Below, one piece after another: positions 1-5,610 of a stretch of 9,846 nt of DNA (the stretch's first letter is position 1; the number at the start of each line of letters is the position of its first letter). The DNA is from Gudongella sp051744365. GTDB lineage: Bacteria > Bacillota > Clostridia > Tissierellales > Tissierellaceae. The stretch lies in the NCBI GenBank assembly GCA_051744365.1, contig JBNJCX010000059.1:1-9846 (forward strand), in the 5' to 3' direction. The notes beneath the pieces are model-generated. The model searched no databases, had not been told where the DNA came from, and saw only the letters and a program-made list of their open reading frames with translations. The position numbers were made by a program, and so were the translations under genes.

Positions 1-12
1 AGGAAAGAAAAA

Positions 13-29
13 AGGAGCCCTAATCTCCT
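13..29 (-). terminator. weak candidate terminator after the nrfA remnant
   Basis: On the minus strand AGGAG (29-25) can pair with CTCCT (17-13) across a 7-base loop, followed by a T-rich run to position 1. The 5' arm overlaps the TAG stop codon of the nrfA remnant. The stem is only 5 bp, so it may be a weak terminator or chance. Confidence 0.4.
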
Positions 30-621
30 ATTTTAAAAGTTCTATCCCCAGTTGGGCCAATTCCATGGCTTCGTCAAGTGTATCCAGTGCAAGTCTGTTG
101 TTGTGATAGCCCTCGCTGTTCTCAACGAATACGAAGTCCCATTTGAATTGTGCCTGCCTATGATAATTTCTCGCCTCTGCGAGTACATCATCACTTACAG
201 TCTGACTATTAGTCTGAGCGGTGAGAAGACCGATTAGTTCCATAAGTTTTTCAGAGGATTCATTCATTCTCTCTTCTACATTCCCCTGGATGTCTTCTAC
301 CCATGAAATAAGGGATTCATCCGTCTGGTCGCTATGACATCCCAGGCATGATGCTTCAACAGTCTTCAGGGGACTTGTCCAGTGGTGAGACTTGAATGTA
401 TCACCTTCGGCAGTTTCTGTCTCAGGCATGTGGCAATCAGTGCAGTTAAGATTGAATTTTGAATGCAGACTACCCTGGAATGTCTCGAACTCAGGATGCT
501 GGACCTTAAGCATAGGCGTTCCAGTGGAAGGATGTATCCAGTCTGAATAGTCTATGCTGTCATAGTATTGAATCATTCCATCCGTTTCTCCCTTTTTATA
601 AAAATACCCAGTTTTTACACT
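28..621 (-). pseudogene. nrfA: C-terminal remnant of ammonia-forming cytochrome c nitrite reductase (NrfA)
   Basis: NrfA is a secreted pentahaem enzyme that reduces nitrite to ammonium. Counting from the first ATG at 576, this frame carries two c-type haem sites, CTDCH at residues 45-49 and CLGCH at 77-81, which match the last two of NrfA's five. The KVQH stretch (24-27) matches the conserved segment that supplies calcium ligands and the active-site His in known NrfA structures, followed by HPEFE. The C-terminal helices are intact up to the TAG stop. What is missing: a signal peptide, the CXXCK active-site haem and two further haem sites, and the CHVEYYF-type segment. NrfA is usually over 400 residues, and only 182 follow the first ATG. 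The frame stays open upstream to an in-frame TGA at 622-624, and none of the three upstream frames contains CXXCH. Without export no haem c could be attached, so I call it a non-functional fragment. The family assignment is firm; the cause of truncation is inferred. Confidence 0.85.
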
Positions 622-640
622 TCAACGTAATGAACCTACA

Positions 641-663
641 GGCAGAAAAAAAAGGCAGAAAAA
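641..663. repeat. 10-bp direct repeat GGCAGAAAAA, two copies
   Basis: GGCAGAAAAA occurs at 641-650 and again at 654-663, separated by AAA. It sits in the gap between two broken reading frames (nrfA remnant and the orphan frame upstream of it). It could be a junction footprint or simple low-complexity sequence. Confidence 0.5.
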
Positions 664-666
664 TTT

Positions 667-876
667 CTACCTCATTTTCATGGGAACTCCTATTTTTTGC
701 TCCCAGGCCTTTGCCATGGGTCTTATTATCTGTGGTCTGATTTTTGATATTACAACAAGCTGCTCTTGAAGTCTTTCCTCAGTGCTCTTTATATCAAGTC
801 TGTTGCCTACAACATCAATCTGACTCCATCCCTCTTCAAGTCTTGCAAAGCCCCTTATTCTGTAAGCATCCTTTAT
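667..876 (-). pseudogene. orphan 69-codon open frame without a start codon, downstream of arsC
   Basis: From ATA (876-874) to TAG (669-667) the minus strand encodes 69 residues with protein-like composition: GFARLEEGWSQIDVVGNRLD, then a charged, probably helical stretch STEERLQEQL, and a C-terminus ending IGVPMKMR. The only in-frame ATGs are near the end (residues 54, 66 and 68), and no GTG or TTG start exists. The frame is entered from a TAA at 879-877, overlapping the arsC stop in the -1 frame. An ATG at 869-867 in the arsC frame, with the arsC-end GAGGAG about 11 bases upstream, hits a stop after four codons; a single-base indel there would have joined that start to this frame. I do not recognise the family. 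It is either a frameshifted small gene or the tail of a deleted gene. Confidence 0.5.
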
Positions 877-1277
877 TTATTCTCCTCTTTCTTTGATCGC
901 TCTATAAGGTCTTCAACCTTCTCCTTGATTAAATCCCTGGTTTTCCTGTAATCTTCAATTGGACCACCAGAGGGGTCATCAATTCCCCAATCCTCGGAGA
1001 ATTTATTTGGGATAAATGGACACACCACATTGCAGCCCATAGTTATTAGGTAATCCACCTCTTCGGGTATCTCTGTCAGTAGCTTTGGATAGTGCTCTGA
1101 CATATCAACGCCAGCCTCTTCCATAACCTCTTTGGCAAGGGGCTTCACCTCCGGATACTCCTCAGTTCCAGCTGAGTAAACCTCGAAGTTATCCCCACCC
1201 AATTGATTCAGCCAACCTTCGGCCATTTGGGATCTGCAGGAATTGTGCACACACACAAATGCAACTCTTATTGCCAT
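873..1277 (-). CDS. arsC: arsenate reductase ArsC, thioredoxin-coupled (LMW-phosphatase fold)
   Basis: Reduces arsenate to arsenite in the cytoplasm; this family recycles through thioredoxin. The 134-residue protein has the usual family length. The N-terminal P-loop CVHNSCR gives the CX5R signature with nucleophile Cys9 and Arg15, followed by SQMAEGW. The DDPSGG segment (Asp100-Asp101) is the general-acid loop of this fold. Redox cysteines follow in MGCNVVCPFIP at Cys82 and Cys86. In the pI258 enzyme of Staphylococcus aureus the shuttle cysteines are 82 and 89, so the spacing here is shorter. A further Cys that many relatives have after the IP/LP position is Asn91 here. The ATG has a near-perfect AAAGGAGG site 7 bases upstream, beginning in the arsR stop codon; the two genes are 13 bases apart and clearly form an operon. 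No arsenite exporter gene is visible downstream. Confidence 0.92.
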   Translation of the reverse strand: MAIRVAFVCVHNSCRSQMAEGWLNQLGGDNFEVYSAGTEEYPEVKPLAKEVMEEAGVDMSEHYPKLLTEIPEEVDYLITMGCNVVCPFIPNKFSEDWGIDDPSGGPIEDYRKTRDLIKEKVEDLIERSKKEENK

Positions 1278-1290
1278 TTGAAATCCTCCT

Positions 1291-1602
1291 TTAAAGCTTG
1301 CAAATTCTTGTCTTCCTATTACAGATGCAGTTCTCCTTAGGATTTGTAAGATACTCGAGATATTCGGATAGATCCTTTACTACATCATGGTTGATGCTGT
1401 AATTCATCCATTTTCCAGCTTTCTTGCCTTCTACAACCCCTGATCTGACTAGAATTTTCATATGGTGAGAAATTGTAGGCTGAGTAAGCTCGAGTCCTTC
1501 CATGATATCACATGCGCACATGTCTCCGCAGGAAAGCATATCAAGGATCAAAAGCCTGTTCTTGTCAGCCAATGCCTTTATAACATCCACTCTACGATCC
1601 AT
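1291..1602 (-). CDS. arsR: ArsR/SmtB-family metalloid-responsive repressor
   Basis: A 103-residue winged-helix repressor that leaves DNA when arsenite (or antimonite) binds its cysteines. The recognition helix-turn-helix is TQPTISHHMKILVRSGVV (residues 40-57), followed by the wing GKKAGKWMNYSI. The metal site CGDMCACDI supplies Cys25, Cys29 and Cys31; the CAC pair aligns with the CVC of ArsR proteins of the E. coli type. Three more cysteines sit at the C-terminus (CICNRKTRIC; Cys92, 94, 101), a possible second site. I chose the ATG at 1602 because AGGGG lies 7 bases upstream; a GTG at 1608 would add two residues but leaves almost no spacing. It is the first gene of the arsRC operon and probably represses itself through the palindrome in its own promoter (1661-1678). 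Confidence 0.92.
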   Translation of the reverse strand: MDRRVDVIKALADKNRLLILDMLSCGDMCACDIMEGLELTQPTISHHMKILVRSGVVEGKKAGKWMNYSINHDVVKDLSEYLEYLTNPKENCICNRKTRICKL

Positions 1603-1655
1603 ACCCACACCCCTTTAGTTCTTTTATATTTAAATTTGTCTATCTATATGTTAAA

Positions 1656-1684
1656 ATAATAACCCACTTTCGTGGGTTTGTCAA
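1656..1684 (-). promoter_or_regulatory. sigma-A-type promoter of arsR-arsC
   Basis: Minus-strand -35 box TTGACA (1684-1679) and -10 box TATTAT (1661-1656) are separated by exactly 17 bases. The boxes lie about 55-80 bases upstream of the arsR start. TTTGTCAAT on the plus strand occurs twice (1677-1685 and 1688-1696), so the -35 sequence is duplicated 11 bp, about one helical turn, upstream. Confidence 0.8.
1661..1678. promoter_or_regulatory. 18-bp palindrome in the promoter spacer, probable ArsR operator
   Basis: AACCCAC (1661-1667), TTTC loop (1668-1671), GTGGGTT (1672-1678) form a perfect 7-4-7 inverted repeat filling the spacer between the arsR -35 and -10 boxes. A repressor bound here would block RNA polymerase. 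The alternative is a terminator hairpin for the gene ending at 1809: on the minus strand it is followed by ATTATTTT, a poor U-tract. The position between perfect promoter boxes favours the operator. Confidence 0.65.
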
Positions 1685-1711
1685 TGCTTTGTCAATCATT
1701 CTGCAATATTT

Positions 1712-1777
1712 TTATTTATTTTTACTTGTTGAAAATGTTTTTTTAAAATCATTCACTGTGGGTGCTCTTCCATTCAT
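1712..1777 (-). CDS. possible 21-residue small ORF
   Basis: An ATG at 1777 has AGAGG six bases upstream and opens a 21-codon frame (MNGRAPTVNDFKKTFSTSKN plus Lys) ending at TAA 1714-1712. It follows the papain-like gene by about 30 bases and precedes the arsR promoter. Upstream, the same frame stays open for 14 codons back to a TAG that overlaps the end of the papain-like gene, so it may instead be the tail of a decayed gene. Nothing recognisable; low confidence. Confidence 0.2.
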   Translation of the reverse strand: MNGRAPTVNDFKKTFSTSKNK

Positions 1778-1808
1778 TATTACCCTCTCAGCCTTTGCAA
1801 TGGAATTG

Positions 1809-2372
1809 TTACCCCGCTACAGCTACCTTCAATTGGGTTTGTCTGTAATCCCTAAGATATCCCGCATAAATAAATTCCAGCCCAGGGTATTCCAGTATGT
1901 CCATTGGAGATGTCAGTCCGGGATGTTTTTCTGTCAGCTGTATGCCACTTTTTAAGAATACCTCGGATACAAATTGAGAGCAGAAATATTTATATTTTCT
2001 GCTGAGTGGATAATCAAACATAGCTGTCAGTATTCCAAGGAAGTTATAGGTATACTTGTGCCCTTCAGCTCTAAAGCCATCAACTTGATTGACTATAGTC
2101 TTATACTGTTTACCTGTCACTTTCAATGAATGAATTGAGCAGGTGGTATTTGGAAATCTGTTGAAGGTACCATAATTCATATCCTCACGTACAAATCCTG
2201 CAAAAAAAGGATTATATGGATTTAGTCTTCCAAAGCTGTATACCTTGTCAAGGTTCTCGTCAAGAGCTATGGATATGTGGGTATAAGGATGATCCGTAAA
2301 AAGATTGATCGTCCTGGAGAACATGGAACCACTATGGGATAAAAGTAAATATATTGTATATTCTGTTTTCAT
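1809..2372 (-). CDS. permuted papain / NlpC-P60-like protein (YiiX-like)
   Basis: A 187-residue cytoplasmic-looking protein with no signal peptide or membrane segment. The order of conserved residues fits circularly permuted papain-fold enzymes (YiiX/YaeF and LRAT-like): a His in YTHISIAL (His32) comes first and the Cys in YFCSQFVSEVF (Cys131) follows about 100 residues later. Such proteins act on amide or thioester bonds in lipids or peptides; the substrate here cannot be told. I chose the ATG at 2372 because GGAG lies 7 bases upstream; an in-frame ATG at 2396 would add eight residues but has no well-placed ribosome site. The gene stands alone: the groEL terminator lies upstream, and a separate promoter drives arsR downstream. 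I saw only a weak promoter (TTGAGG and TATATT, 19 apart). Catalytic residues are assigned by motif, not by structure. Confidence 0.7.
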   Translation of the reverse strand: MKTEYTIYLLLSHSGSMFSRTINLFTDHPYTHISIALDENLDKVYSFGRLNPYNPFFAGFVREDMNYGTFNRFPNTTCSIHSLKVTGKQYKTIVNQVDGFRAEGHKYTYNFLGILTAMFDYPLSRKYKYFCSQFVSEVFLKSGIQLTEKHPGLTSPMDILEYPGLEFIYAGYLRDYRQTQLKVAVAG

Positions 2373-2509
2373 TTGTCCACTCCATCTATTATTCATCTTC
2401 TAATGATACCCCTTTTTTAATGAATTTACAATATAAATATTCAGATGAAGGCATCCTCAACGTTGCATTGCGGCAAGATTTCATAATTCTCTTGTATCAG
2501 AGAAAAGAG

Positions 2510-2535
2510 ATCCCCACCTTACAAGAGGTGGGGAT
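2510..2535 (-). terminator. rho-independent terminator after groEL
   Basis: ATCCCCACCT (2510-2519) and AGGTGGGGAT (2526-2535) form a perfect 10-bp GC-rich stem with a 6-base loop, 24 bases past the groEL stop; on the minus strand CTCTTTTCTCT follows. The loop sequence is also complementary to 2491-2496 downstream. Confidence 0.85.
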
Positions 2536-2558
2536 AATATTTGCAATTTATATGGTGG

Positions 2559-4187
2559 CTACATCATTCCGCCCATGCCACCCATTCCGCCCATTCCTGC
2601 CATTGATTCATCTTCCTCTATGTCTGCAACAGCGCTTTCTGTTGTCAGTACCATAGCTGCAACACTAGCGGCATTCTGAAGGGCTGATCTTGTTACCTTG
2701 GTCGGATCAACAATTCCCTTTTCAACCATATTCACATATTTCTCAGTCAATGCATCGAAGCCGATTCCTGGCTCTGCCGCCTTGACCTTCTCAACTATAA
2801 TGGAGCCCTCTAGTCCTGCATTGGCGGCAATCTGTCTTACAGGCTCTTCCAATGCTCTAAGAATAATGTTGACTCCTGTCTTTTCATCTCCGTCTGTTGA
2901 CTCGAGAAGTAACTCAATCTTTGGAATAATGTTCAACAGAACAGTTCCTCCTCCAGGAACGATACCTTCTTCAACAGCTGCTCTTGTTGCTGAAAGGGCA
3001 TCTTCAATTCTCAGCTTTCTCTCCTTCAATTCTGTCTCTGTAGCTGCACCTACCTGAATAACTGCAACTCCACCTGAAAGCTTTGCAAGTCTTTCCATAA
3101 GCTTTTCTTTGTCAAACTCTGACTCTGAGGCATCTGCCAGATTCTTGATTTGCTTGATTCTTGCCTCGATGTCCTCCTGCTTTCCATCTCCATTTACAAT
3201 AACAGTGTTTTCCTTGTCTATCTTAACCTTGGCAGCTTTACCAAGCATTTCTATCTTTGTTTCTTTAAGGTCATGTCCAAGCTCCTCTGAGATTACCTCT
3301 CCACCAGTAAGGACAGCTATGTCCTTGAGCATTTCTTTTCTTCTATCTCCAAATCCTGGTGCCTTCACAGCAACACAGTTGAATGTTCCTCTAAGCTTGT
3401 TTACCACAAGTGTTGCCATTGCTTCGCCTTCGATATCCTCAGCGATAATTACAAGTGGCTTGCTCTGCTGTACAATCTGCTCTAGAATTGGAAGAATCTC
3501 TTGGATGTTTGCAATCTTCTTGTCAGTCAAAAGGATATATGGGTTCTCGTATTCTGCAATCATCTTCTCAGTATCAGTAACCATATATGCTGAAACATAT
3601 CCCCTGTCAAACTGCATGCCCTCTACTACTTCAAGAGTTGTTCCCATTGATTTTGATTCCTCTACGGTTATAACTCCGTCGTTTCCGACTTTTTCCATTG
3701 CATCCGCAATAAGCTGTCCGATTTCCTCATCAGAAGCTGATATTGATGCAACCTGAGCTACAGCCTCTTTTGATTCAACTGGTACAGAAGCTTTCTTGAT
3801 TTCTTCAACTGCAGTGTCTACTGCCTTTCTGATACCCTTCTGGATAATCATAGGGTTTGCTCCAGCTGCAACGTTTTTCAATCCTTCTCTGATAATTGCC
3901 TGTGCAAGAAGTGTAGCAGTGGTAGTACCGTCTCCTGCAACATCATTGGTCTTGGTTGCAACTTCCTTTACAAGCTGAGCTCCCATGTTTTCAAACTTAT
4001 CTTCAAACTCAATTTCTCTTGCTATTGTTACTCCATCGTTTGTTATAAGTGGAGCACCGAATTTCTTATCGAGTACAACGTTTCTTCCCTTTGGTCCAAG
4101 GGTTACCTTCACAGTATCTGCAAGCTTGTTTATACCTCTCTCCATTGATCGACGAGCTTCTTCGCCGAATTTTATCTCTTTAGACAT
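2559..4187 (-). CDS. groEL: 60-kDa chaperonin GroEL
   Basis: Full-length 542-residue GroEL, the double-ring ATP-driven folding chamber of the cytosol, working with GroES encoded just upstream. The equatorial nucleotide site is intact: TLGPKG (29-34), TNDGVT with Asp51, and VAGDGTTTAT (83-92) with Asp86. The second equatorial part includes LRIEDALSATRAAVEEG and IVPGGG, and carries the catalytic Asp corresponding to Asp398 of E. coli. The apical domain includes the RGYVSAYMVT and FGDRRK segments. The C-terminus is the usual flexible GGM repeat ending in MM. AAGGAG precedes the ATG by about 10 bases. It is cotranscribed with groES, 177 bases upstream, under HrcA/CIRCE control, and ends at a strong terminator. 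Nothing is unusual in the protein. Confidence 0.98.
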   Translation of the reverse strand: MSKEIKFGEEARRSMERGINKLADTVKVTLGPKGRNVVLDKKFGAPLITNDGVTIAREIEFEDKFENMGAQLVKEVATKTNDVAGDGTTTATLLAQAIIREGLKNVAAGANPMIIQKGIRKAVDTAVEEIKKASVPVESKEAVAQVASISASDEEIGQLIADAMEKVGNDGVITVEESKSMGTTLEVVEGMQFDRGYVSAYMVTDTEKMIAEYENPYILLTDKKIANIQEILPILEQIVQQSKPLVIIAEDIEGEAMATLVVNKLRGTFNCVAVKAPGFGDRRKEMLKDIAVLTGGEVISEELGHDLKETKIEMLGKAAKVKIDKENTVIVNGDGKQEDIEARIKQIKNLADASESEFDKEKLMERLAKLSGGVAVIQVGAATETELKERKLRIEDALSATRAAVEEGIVPGGGTVLLNIIPKIELLLESTDGDEKTGVNIILRALEEPVRQIAANAGLEGSIIVEKVKAAEPGIGFDALTEKYVNMVEKGIVDPTKVTRSALQNAASVAAMVLTTESAVADIEEDESMAGMGGMGGMGGMM

Positions 4188-4211
4188 ATTATATTCACTC
4201 CTTTATAATAA

Positions 4212-4239
4212 TTCACATTTCACAATGCACAATTCACAG
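4212..4239. repeat. four tandem heptamers, consensus TTCACAA
   Basis: TTCACAT (4212-4218), TTCACAA (4219-4225), TGCACAA (4226-4232) and TTCACAG (4233-4239) run in perfect 7-base register in the groES-groEL spacer, close upstream of the groEL ribosome site. A related pair lies at 9462-9475. Heptamer arrays of this kind are dispersed in some bacterial genomes; no function is shown here. The rest of the spacer (4240-4364) has no gene or convincing hairpin. Confidence 0.75.
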
Positions 4240-4364
4240 TTATTATTGTAATGCATTTAGTTCCAGATCCTTCACCTGATTCAGAATACATCTCAGTTAG
4301 AAAGCCGGTAGAAACATTTTTAAGGACATTAGAGGCTTTCACATAGTTTAAGCATAACTCTAAA

Positions 4365-4649
4365 TTACTCCTCCACTACCGCAAGTATATCCATTAATTT
4401 AAGGATAGTAAGCTCGTCTTCTTCAACCTTTACTTCTGTACCGGCATATTTTGAAAATATTACCTTGTCTCCAACCTTTATCTGCTCTTTTTTCTTCTCA
4501 TCATTCAGAATTTCATCTCCTATGGCCACGACTTCAGCCATAAGTGGTTGTTCCTTTGCTGTAGCTGGCAATACGATTCCACTCTTTGTCTTTTCTTTAA
4601 CCTCCATCTTCTTTATGATAATTCTGTCTCCTAATGGTTTAAGGTTCAT
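4365..4649 (-). CDS. groES: 10-kDa co-chaperonin GroES
   Basis: The 94-residue lid of the GroEL chamber; seven copies cap the ring. The start MNLKPLGDRIIIKKME is the family hallmark, the mobile loop EKTKSGIVLPATAKEQP (about 19-35) contains the IVL tripeptide that binds the GroEL apical domain, and VGDKVIFSKYAGTEVK and the C-terminal ILAVVE strand are typical. GAGGAGGAG sits about 5 bases before the ATG. First gene of the groESL operon: its leader contains a perfect CIRCE element (4684-4710), so transcription should be repressed by HrcA and released by heat or misfolded protein. The unusually long spacer to groEL (177 bases) holds tandem heptamers. Confidence 0.98.
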   Translation of the reverse strand: MNLKPLGDRIIIKKMEVKEKTKSGIVLPATAKEQPLMAEVVAIGDEILNDEKKKEQIKVGDKVIFSKYAGTEVKVEEDELTILKLMDILAVVEE

Positions 4650-4683
4650 TCATACTCCTCCTCGATATATAATCTGTTTTTTG

Positions 4684-4710
4684 TTAGCACTCATCTTTGT
4701 CGAGTGCTAA
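4684..4710. promoter_or_regulatory. CIRCE element (HrcA operator) of groESL
   Basis: TTAGCACTC, nine spacer bases, GAGTGCTAA: a perfect 9-9-9 match to the CIRCE consensus, 35 bases before the groES ATG and just downstream of the -10 box. HrcA binds this in Firmicutes. The hrcA gene itself is not in the window. Confidence 0.97.
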
Positions 4711-4722
4711 CATCTAATTATT

Positions 4723-4751
4723 ATAATACTCTAAAACAAAAAGCTAATCAA
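4723..4751 (-). promoter_or_regulatory. sigma-A-type promoter of groESL
   Basis: Minus-strand TTGATT (4751-4746) and TATTAT (4728-4723) are 17 bases apart, placing the start of transcription about 5-7 bases before the CIRCE element, the normal arrangement. An overlapping TATAAT (4725-4720) would need a 20-base spacer. The -35 box lies in the 3' arm of the hairpin at 4748-4768. Confidence 0.75.
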
Positions 4752-4768
4752 GTCTATTTTTGACTTGA
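4748..4768 (-). terminator. candidate terminator after the DUF554 gene
   Basis: On the minus strand TCAAGTC and GACTTGA form a 7-bp perfect stem around a 7-base AT-rich loop, then TTAGCTTTTTGTTTT. It is about 85 bases after the DUF554 stop. Because its 3' arm contains the groES -35 box, it may serve as terminator, as a regulatory inverted repeat, or both. Confidence 0.45.
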
Positions 4769-4852
4769 ATATAAATTTTATCAGATAATTTCATTGTTTA
4801 TCTGCCTTTTGCTCTCGAATACTATGAATTTCTTCCATTATCTCGGTTTAAA

Positions 4853-5536
4853 TTAGAATAAGGCTATAATGAAATAATATATCACTGGAATAAAAATTGC
4901 CGGCAGCATATTTGCTATCTTTATCTTCTTGATTCCCAGTATATTTATACCTATTGCCATAATAAGAATTCCACCTATTGAGGACATTTCTGCTATTACC
5001 TCAGGAGTAAGCAGATCCTTTACGAAGCTTGCGAGTAAAGTTATTGCTCCCTGATACACAAATACCGCAATGGCTGAAAAAGCTACCCCTATGCCGAAGG
5101 TTGAGGCAAAAATAACTGCAGATACACCATCAAGTACTGATTTTGCATACAATGTCTCATGGTTACCTGTAAGCCCCGACTCCAAAGCTCCCAGGATTGA
5201 CATCGCTCCTATGCAATATACAAGGGATGCCATAATAAAGCCTTTGGAAAAGTTGGAGTCTCCCTTGCCGAATCTCTTCTCCATATTGGTTCCCAGATTA
5301 TCAAGCCTCTTATCCAGGTCCAGCTTTTCACCGATTATACTTCCAACCACAATACTCCCAAGTACCACAATCAGGTTGTTCATATCCATGGCACCCATTA
5401 TACCAATGATTACAACAGTCAGAGCCATACCATCCATTATGGTGCTGGTATACTGCTCCTTGATTCCTTTCTTTAAAAAGATTCCAAGCATTGCACCGAC
5501 AACAATAGCAATACTGTTTACAATTGTTCCCATCAT
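4853..5536 (-). CDS. DUF554 integral membrane protein (YqgA/YdfK-like)
   Basis: A hydrophobic protein of 227 residues (from the ATG at 5536) with about seven or eight membrane segments: roughly residues 2-21, 30-48, 53-70, 100-123, two between 135 and 180, 190-207 and the last 20. The opening GTIVNSIAIVVGAMLGIFLKKG and the later GSIVVGSIIGE are typical of the DUF554 family (E. coli YqgA, B. subtilis YdfK). The Gly-rich helices suggest a compact transport-like fold, but I know of no established function. The longest frame begins at a GTG (5545); I prefer the ATG at 5536 (or the next at 5533), because AGGTGAT lies 4-7 bases upstream and overlaps that GTG. It is flanked by terminators on both sides, so probably a single-gene unit. 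No clear promoter was seen, only a TATTAT without a good -35. Confidence 0.85.
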   Translation of the reverse strand: MMGTIVNSIAIVVGAMLGIFLKKGIKEQYTSTIMDGMALTVVIIGIMGAMDMNNLIVVLGSIVVGSIIGEKLDLDKRLDNLGTNMEKRFGKGDSNFSKGFIMASLVYCIGAMSILGALESGLTGNHETLYAKSVLDGVSAVIFASTFGIGVAFSAIAVFVYQGAITLLASFVKDLLTPEVIAEMSSIGGILIMAIGINILGIKKIKIANMLPAIFIPVIYYFIIALF

Positions 5537-5610
5537 TATTATCACCTGCCACTTTTTTTTTAGTTTGCTATATTAGATAATACCGTAAAATTCTAGAATT
5601 ATCCAGAAAA

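Noticed and set aside
867..880. Programmed -1 frameshift joining arsC to the orphan frame
   Set aside because: The junction AAT AAA TAA does not form a slippery heptamer; re-pairing in the -1 frame would fail. ArsC is already full length without it.
1689..1955. 88-codon plus-strand frame
   Set aside because: It is mostly antisense to the papain-like gene, starts within the arsR promoter region and has no family resemblance.
3109..3756. 215-codon open frame on the plus strand
   Set aside because: It lies wholly antisense to groEL, is Ser/Ile/Pro-rich in the way a shadow frame of a conserved gene is, and has no ribosome site or recognisable motif.
4301..4340. AAAGCC/GGCTTT hairpin in the groES-groEL spacer as a terminator or processing site
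   Set aside because: Six base pairs around a 27-base loop is too weak, and no T-run follows.
5070..5576. 168-codon plus-strand frame and a 74-codon minus-strand alternative frame (5328-5552)
   Set aside because: Both overlap the clearly coding DUF554 gene in other frames. The hydrophobic composition of the first and the Cys/Asn/Tyr-rich second are by-products of the membrane-protein sequence.
5589..5600. 12-bp palindrome AATTCTAGAATT upstream of the DUF554 gene
   Set aside because: Short, AT-rich and not placed at a promoter box. Chance is a good explanation.
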